From positions 1 through 46,585 of the forward strand of contig CALHSA010000031.1 in the NCBI GenBank assembly GCA_938038205.1: 46,585 nt of DNA. The letters are read 5' to 3'. Below are positions 43,556-46,585 of the stretch, in pieces. Every line of letters begins with the position of its first letter. The first letter of the stretch is position 1. The stretch comes from an uncultured bacterium. GTDB lineage: Bacteria; Bdellovibrionota_C; UBA2361; JANWWW01. Below the pieces are notes generated by a model that saw only the letters and a program-made list of their open reading frames with translations, was not told the origin of the DNA and made no database searches. The position numbers and the translations under genes were made by a program.

Positions 43556-43972
43556 CTTTTTAGTTATATTACATATATTTGATAACTGCAAACTGGCCAG
43601 GGGTATTTCAAGTTCTTTTACCACTGTATTGTATACTTTTGAAAAAAAATTTTTTAAATCACAATTAGCTTTATCATCACAGTTTGAGAAAATTTTTCTT
43701 GTATTACACTTTAATTGAAACCATTTTGGTTCAATAGCTAGTAGTATTTCTATTATTCTTATTTTTTCTGAGTCTCTTAGAAGGTAGATTCCTCCTTTTG
43801 CCCCTCTGATTGTGCCTACTATTTTATTTTTCTTTAGCTTAAATAGAATTTGATGGGTAAAATCCAAACTAATGTTTAACTTTTTTGCCAAGTCTGATGC
43901 TAATAGAGGCTTTTTTGATTCAGCTAGAAATAGTGTTATAAGTACGGCTAATTCAAAAGACTTTGAAAACAC
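43535..43972 (-). CDS. Rrf2-family transcriptional regulator, probably Fe-S-sensing
   Basis: This 145-residue winged-helix regulator has the recognition helix and wing (LDFTHQILFKLKKNKIVGTIRGAKGGIYLLR). Three cysteines (89, 98, 104) are spaced like the Fe-S ligands of IscR/NsrR-type proteins. It may thus sense NO, iron-sulphur status or oxidation. It is encoded just downstream of a flavin reductase-like gene on the same strand, which may be its target. Confidence 0.88.
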   Translation of the reverse strand: MFSKSFELAVLITLFLAESKKPLLASDLAKKLNISLDFTHQILFKLKKNKIVGTIRGAKGGIYLLRDSEKIRIIEILLAIEPKWFQLKCNTRKIFSNCDDKANCDLKNFFSKVYNTVVKELEIPLASLQLSNICNITKKSLLETN

Positions 43973-43983
43973 TTTTTAAAATT

Positions 43984-44604
43984 CTACAGTTCAGGAATCT
44001 TGCGTGTAAATATTTGACCTAAACCTGCATAATAAGCTCGACCAAGTCTACAAAGTGGATTTAGTTTTAACGGATCAACTCTTAAATCTTCCTCAAAAAT
44101 TTTTTCATCAATAAATAATGCTAGTATTCTACCAAAAACAACTGTAACACCTGAGGTGTATGGGTCTCCAAAATTTACAGTTTTTTCAAGTTTACATTCG
44201 ATATTTACAGGAGCCTTAATAACTTTTTTAGACCGAACAAAAGTTCCATCCTCTAAAGCAACGTTTAACACTTCACTTTCATCAACTTCGGTTGGATAGT
44301 CAGCCGCTGAATCAACAACTTGGTTTAGCAGCTCTACCGACGGTATGTTTATTGTAAATTCCTTTGTTTTTTGAATGTTACTTAGAGTGTCTTTTACCCC
44401 CTTCTTTTCGTGACCCGTTATACTAACCATAACAATGGGTGGATTTGAGCAAATCGCATTGAAGTAACTAAAAGGTGCAAGATTTCCAATGTTATTCTCT
44501 GAGTTTGAATGAATCCAAGCTATCGGTCTTGGAATCACGACTTGATTAATAATTGAATAAACCTCTTTGGTTGAATATGAGTCAAAAACAAACATCCTCT
44601 TCAT
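43984..44604 (-). CDS. Flavin reductase-like (flavoredoxin/DIM6-NTAB family) protein
   Basis: This 206-residue FMN-binding split-barrel protein has the family start PRPIAWIHSNSENNIGNLAPFSYFNAICSNPPIVMVSI. FTINIPS, which contacts FMN, follows. The C-terminus ends with LCRLGRAYYAGLGQ, common in this family. It would use FMN for NAD(P)H-dependent reduction or as an electron carrier. It is the first gene of a pair with the Rrf2 regulator. Confidence 0.88.
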   Translation of the reverse strand: MKRMFVFDSYSTKEVYSIINQVVIPRPIAWIHSNSENNIGNLAPFSYFNAICSNPPIVMVSITGHEKKGVKDTLSNIQKTKEFTINIPSVELLNQVVDSAADYPTEVDESEVLNVALEDGTFVRSKKVIKAPVNIECKLEKTVNFGDPYTSGVTVVFGRILALFIDEKIFEEDLRVDPLKLNPLCRLGRAYYAGLGQIFTRKIPEL

Positions 44605-44644
44605 GTTTTTATTTTTACATAACTGAATTTAAAATTCTCTTTTA

Positions 44645-45079
44645 ATGTCTAATGAGGTAATTAATTTTATGGCAGAAGCGGTAAAGGAAGCTGAAAAGAG
44701 TCTTGCTTTAATGGAGGTGCCAGTGGGAGCAGTTGTAGTAAAAAACAATCAGGTAATAGGTAGGGGAGGGAATAAGGTTGAGAAAGATAGGTGTCAGGTT
44801 TATCATGCTGAAGTACTAGCTATTCAACAGGCCTGCCGGTATCTCGGAAACTGGAGGCTGAATGATGCTTCACTGTATGTAACATTGGAGCCGTGCTTAA
44901 TGTGTTATGGTTTAATGGTCCTCTCACGTATCAGAACGTGCTTTTTTATAGCCCGTCAGCCACGTTTTGGTGTAAGCTGTTTTTTAAAATCTTTTGACAT
45001 TGAATTTATTCAAGTAGAGGATAATTTTAATTACTTGGAAAAACTTAAGCTTTTTTTTAAAGATCTAAGGAATAATTAG
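44645..45079 (+). CDS. tadA: tRNA-specific adenosine deaminase
   Basis: This 144-residue cytidine/deoxycytidylate deaminase-fold enzyme converts A34 to inosine in tRNA-Arg(ACG). The zinc site is HAE (54-56) and PCLMC (83-87). The family phrases VPVGAVVV, GNWRLNDASLYVTLEPC and RFGV are present. It starts at the ATG at 44645; TAAAAT at 44630-44635 lies nine bases upstream. It is the last gene before a long non-coding stretch. Confidence 0.92.
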   Translation: MSNEVINFMAEAVKEAEKSLALMEVPVGAVVVKNNQVIGRGGNKVEKDRCQVYHAEVLAIQQACRYLGNWRLNDASLYVTLEPCLMCYGLMVLSRIRTCFFIARQPRFGVSCFLKSFDIEFIQVEDNFNYLEKLKLFFKDLRNN

Positions 45080-45264
45080 TTTGATTATTTTTATCTCGGT
45101 CAATTTATTCTTTAAGCTTATCTAGAAAACCCTAAAGTTAGGGGGAAATATATCATTTCATCCTAATATGAGGCGCTGTAATTTAAGTTTTAAAACTTGT
45201 AAAAGTTTAAAAATTTTTTGTAAAAATTAATAGCAATAGTTTTATATAAGTAATTACATCTAGC

Positions 45265-45295
45265 TTTGAGTGCGTGGCTAAAAGATGCACTCAAA
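45265..45295. other. Inverted repeat, 9-bp perfect stem
   Basis: TTTGAGTGC (45265-45273) and GCACTCAAA (45287-45295) pair perfectly around a 13-base loop. No T-run follows on either side, so it is not a standard intrinsic terminator. It may be an operator or part of a structured RNA. Confidence 0.6.
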
Positions 45296-45645
45296 CTCAT
45301 GCCTTGCAGTTTGATAACTAAAGTTGAAAAGAAATTCTTGTACATTAATCTAACTTTAATTAATGCTCTGTGTTAGACCTTAAATTTTAAATAATTAAGA
45401 AGTTTCACGCAGGGAACCATTCTAACCATGTTTTTAGTTTCAGATATATACATGTATTGCGGGGTATTAACACTAGTTTTACGATGATTTTACATTACTT
45501 GCTCTTAAAATGTCTCTTAAGTGACAAGGCTAAATTTTAATCTTGGTTTAGAATATTGTTTTTCTGCTTCTATTGATTATTTTTCTAGTTTTACTGTGAC
45601 ATTTTAAGACCTAAATAAGGCCAATAAAAATCTACGATAAATGGT

Positions 45646-45680
45646 TTAAGCTCTTAAGAATATCTCAAGTAAGAGTTTAA
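45646..45680. other. Inverted repeat, 11-bp stem with one G-U pair
   Basis: TTAAGCTCTTA (45646-45656) and TAAGAGTTTAA (45670-45680) pair around a 13-base loop; the only non-Watson-Crick position becomes G-U in a plus-strand RNA. There is no adjacent T-run. Loop size equals that of the hairpin at 45265-45295. Confidence 0.55.
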
Positions 45681-45803
45681 TGGCAAAGCGTTCTGTGGAT
45701 TGCAGTTTATTGCTTTGATAACAACCGGTGATCTAAACGATAGGTTAGAGGTGTTTTTTAACCTGAAAATTTTTAAATCCGAGATTTTTAATGCAGACTT
45801 ATT

Positions 45804-46166
45804 TTAACACTTAGTTAATTTGTTATAATCGGATTCCGATAGCAAACCTGCAAGCTGAGAAGGATCTAATGCCTCAGCCTCACATATCCAACCATCACTG
45901 TAAGGTGAGGAGTTAATTAAGCTAGGGTTATTAATTAAAAGGGTGTTGATATTTACAATCCTTAGATCAAAAGGAGCGTACACGTCACTTGCAGTTTTTG
46001 TCGACTCAACAACCGCAATAGTTTCACCTTTTTTATAAGTGTTTCCAATAACGGGAAGCTGTACAAACACTAATTCTCCCAGTTCTTTTGCAGCGTGCTC
46101 TGTTATACCAATTAAAAAATGATTTCCCTTCTGTTCTACCCACTCATGTTGATTTGTAAATAACAT
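45804..46166 (-). CDS. gcvH: Glycine cleavage system H protein
   Basis: This 120-residue lipoyl carrier protein shuttles the aminomethyl group between the P and T proteins. The start LFTNQHEWVE and the lipoylation region VVESTKTASDVYAP (Lys 57) are clear; ESTK replaces the more common ESVK. It ends with the SPYSDGWIC segment typical of the family. No gcvT or gcvP is adjacent within the window, so it is transcribed alone or the others lie outside. Confidence 0.93.
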   Translation of the reverse strand: MLFTNQHEWVEQKGNHFLIGITEHAAKELGELVFVQLPVIGNTYKKGETIAVVESTKTASDVYAPFDLRIVNINTLLINNPSLINSSPYSDGWICEAEALDPSQLAGLLSESDYNKLTKC

Positions 46167-46534
46167 GCTGAATATTTTCGCACATTTAATAACAGTAAAT
46201 TAAGTATCTTAAGTAAAGCTTTATTTTGTCATCTAAATTAACAGAAATAATCCTTTTATCTTGTTAACTTTTTAAGTATATGTGTGTAAAAACTCTACCG
46301 CTTAAGAAAATCATAATTGAGTGTTTTCCTCTTTTGATGACGTAAATCAGAAAATCAAAAATTTAGATTTAATGAGATCTTTCTGCACTCCATCTAGTAT
46401 TTGAAACAAAAAAAAGTTGATTATTGAGTTCTTGTACAAAGTCTTGTGGTGTTCGGAAAATATTTACAAGTAACGCCTAAGCTTAAGACTCTATTAAAAG
46501 AATCTTTTTTTTTTACTTTAATTCTAAACACAAA
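46167..46534. other. Intergenic region upstream of gcvH
   Basis: This 368-base AT-rich stretch has no credible gene. I found no glycine riboswitch pattern on the gcvH strand. The only clear element is the terminator-like hairpin near its right end. The gcvH promoter must lie near 46167-46220 but I cannot fix its elements. Confidence 0.5.
46485..46514 (+). terminator. Terminator-like hairpin followed by ten T residues
   Basis: AAGACTCT (46485-46492) and AGAATCTT (46499-46506) form an eight-position stem with one C-A mismatch and a six-base loop; the run of T residues spans 46505-46514. No plus-strand gene precedes it, so it would end an unrecognised transcript starting after 46166, or it is fortuitous. 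The stem is AT-rich and weak. Confidence 0.3.
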
Positions 46535-46585
46535 ATGCTCAACTCAAGCTTAAATCAAAGAGATATACCTGAGGCACTATTTAAA
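46535..46585 (+). CDS. Possible start of a gene running off the window
   Basis: An ATG at 46535 opens a frame of 17 codons (MLNSSLNQRDIPEALFK) that reaches the end of the window without a stop. No Shine-Dalgarno sequence is visible. The length is too short to judge coding character or family. Confidence 0.2.
   Translation, partial: MLNSSLNQRDIPEALFK

Larger units (their letters stand above)
45080..45803. other. Long non-coding stretch with several inverted repeats
   Basis: These 724 bases carry no credible ORF, tRNA, tmRNA, SRP or RNase P signature. They contrast with the otherwise gene-dense window. Inverted repeats are visible at 45130-45143, 45265-45295, 45646-45680, 45684-45717 and 45742-45764. 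The stretch could hold one or more small RNAs, a regulatory region for gcvH transcripts reading towards it, or a decayed gene. Confidence 0.5.

Noticed and set aside
45130-45143. Palindrome CCCTAA-AG-TTAGGG as a tadA terminator
   Set aside because: The usable stem is only about five base pairs, and the following bases are GG and A-rich rather than a T-run.
45080-45803. Replication origin, tRNA, tmRNA or SRP RNA gene
   Set aside because: No cluster of DnaA boxes (only one weak TGTGGATTG), no cloverleaf or TTCGANTC-type T-arm, and no conserved tmRNA or SRP core sequence was seen.
46167-46534. Glycine riboswitch upstream of gcvH
   Set aside because: I could not find the conserved glycine aptamer core on the gcvH strand.
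1-46585. CRISPR arrays, insertion sequences or prophage
   Set aside because: No regularly spaced repeats, transposase, integrase or phage structural genes were found; the ORFs are accounted for by other genes.

Overview
The window is a compact, visibly AT-rich stretch of bacterial chromosome. It encodes Gram-negative machinery: a Tol/TonB-type energy module, lipoproteins, a type IV pilus assembly motor, RpoH and a di-heme periplasmic oxidoreductase. It also has DUF1844 and DUF5658 proteins, many FHA domains, a sigma-54 activator and a SpoA/C-ring-type protein. This mix fits the former Deltaproteobacteria (Bdellovibrionota, Myxococcota or Desulfobacterota-like lineages). I cannot place it more precisely from sequence alone. 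Almost all genes abut or overlap, including nine convergent tail-to-tail overlaps of 4 to 21 nt, which suggests a streamlined genome. I see no insertion sequences, tRNA or rRNA genes, CRISPR arrays or prophage genes.

Layout. 1-3.8 kb: the end of a CCA-enzyme-like gene, ispA, rsmD, a lipoprotein, coaD, an OmpR-type regulator and rplU-rpmA. 3.7-7.7 kb (minus): one tight operon tolQ-tolR-tonB/tolA followed by a DprE1/DprE2-like oxidoreductase pair. 7.7-13.8 kb: gap, a stand-alone sucA, a small hypothetical, a degenerate LytM/M23 protein and rpoH. 13.9-18.5 kb: pilB-pilC and a membrane-bound regulator that looks like a PilS sensor fused directly to PilR output domains. 18.5-26.9 kb: argS with a large insertion, a zinc-ribbon/TPR protein, a methyltransferase, ferritin, an isolated rpsQ-rplN pair, and coaE-membrane protein-tsaB-rho on the minus strand. 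26.9-32.9 kb: a PLP aminotransferase, a TPR protein, DUF5658, DUF1844, a PhnP-like hydrolase, an ornithine aminotransferase-like gene and two small envelope proteins.

32.9-38.4 kb is the most unusual part. It holds a fliG gene broken by one in-frame TAA, an APH-like kinase, and a four-gene overlapping operon encoding a tail-anchored multi-FHA protein, a zinc-ribbon/FHA protein, a 76-residue protein and a SpoA (FliM/FliN/SctQ-like) protein. A lone receiver protein is encoded divergently. 38.4-46.6 kb: a PMT/ArnT-like membrane glycosyltransferase, two unknown membrane proteins, a di-heme oxidoreductase, a serine hydrolase, ridA, an Rrf2 regulator with a flavin reductase, tadA, and gcvH. Two gene-poor stretches lie at 45080-45803 and 46167-46534.

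The best candidates for an undescribed system are the FHA-SpoA operon with the nearby fliG (both C-ring-type components), the fused PilS-PilR one-component regulator, and the Tol/TonB-DprE1-DprE2 operon.
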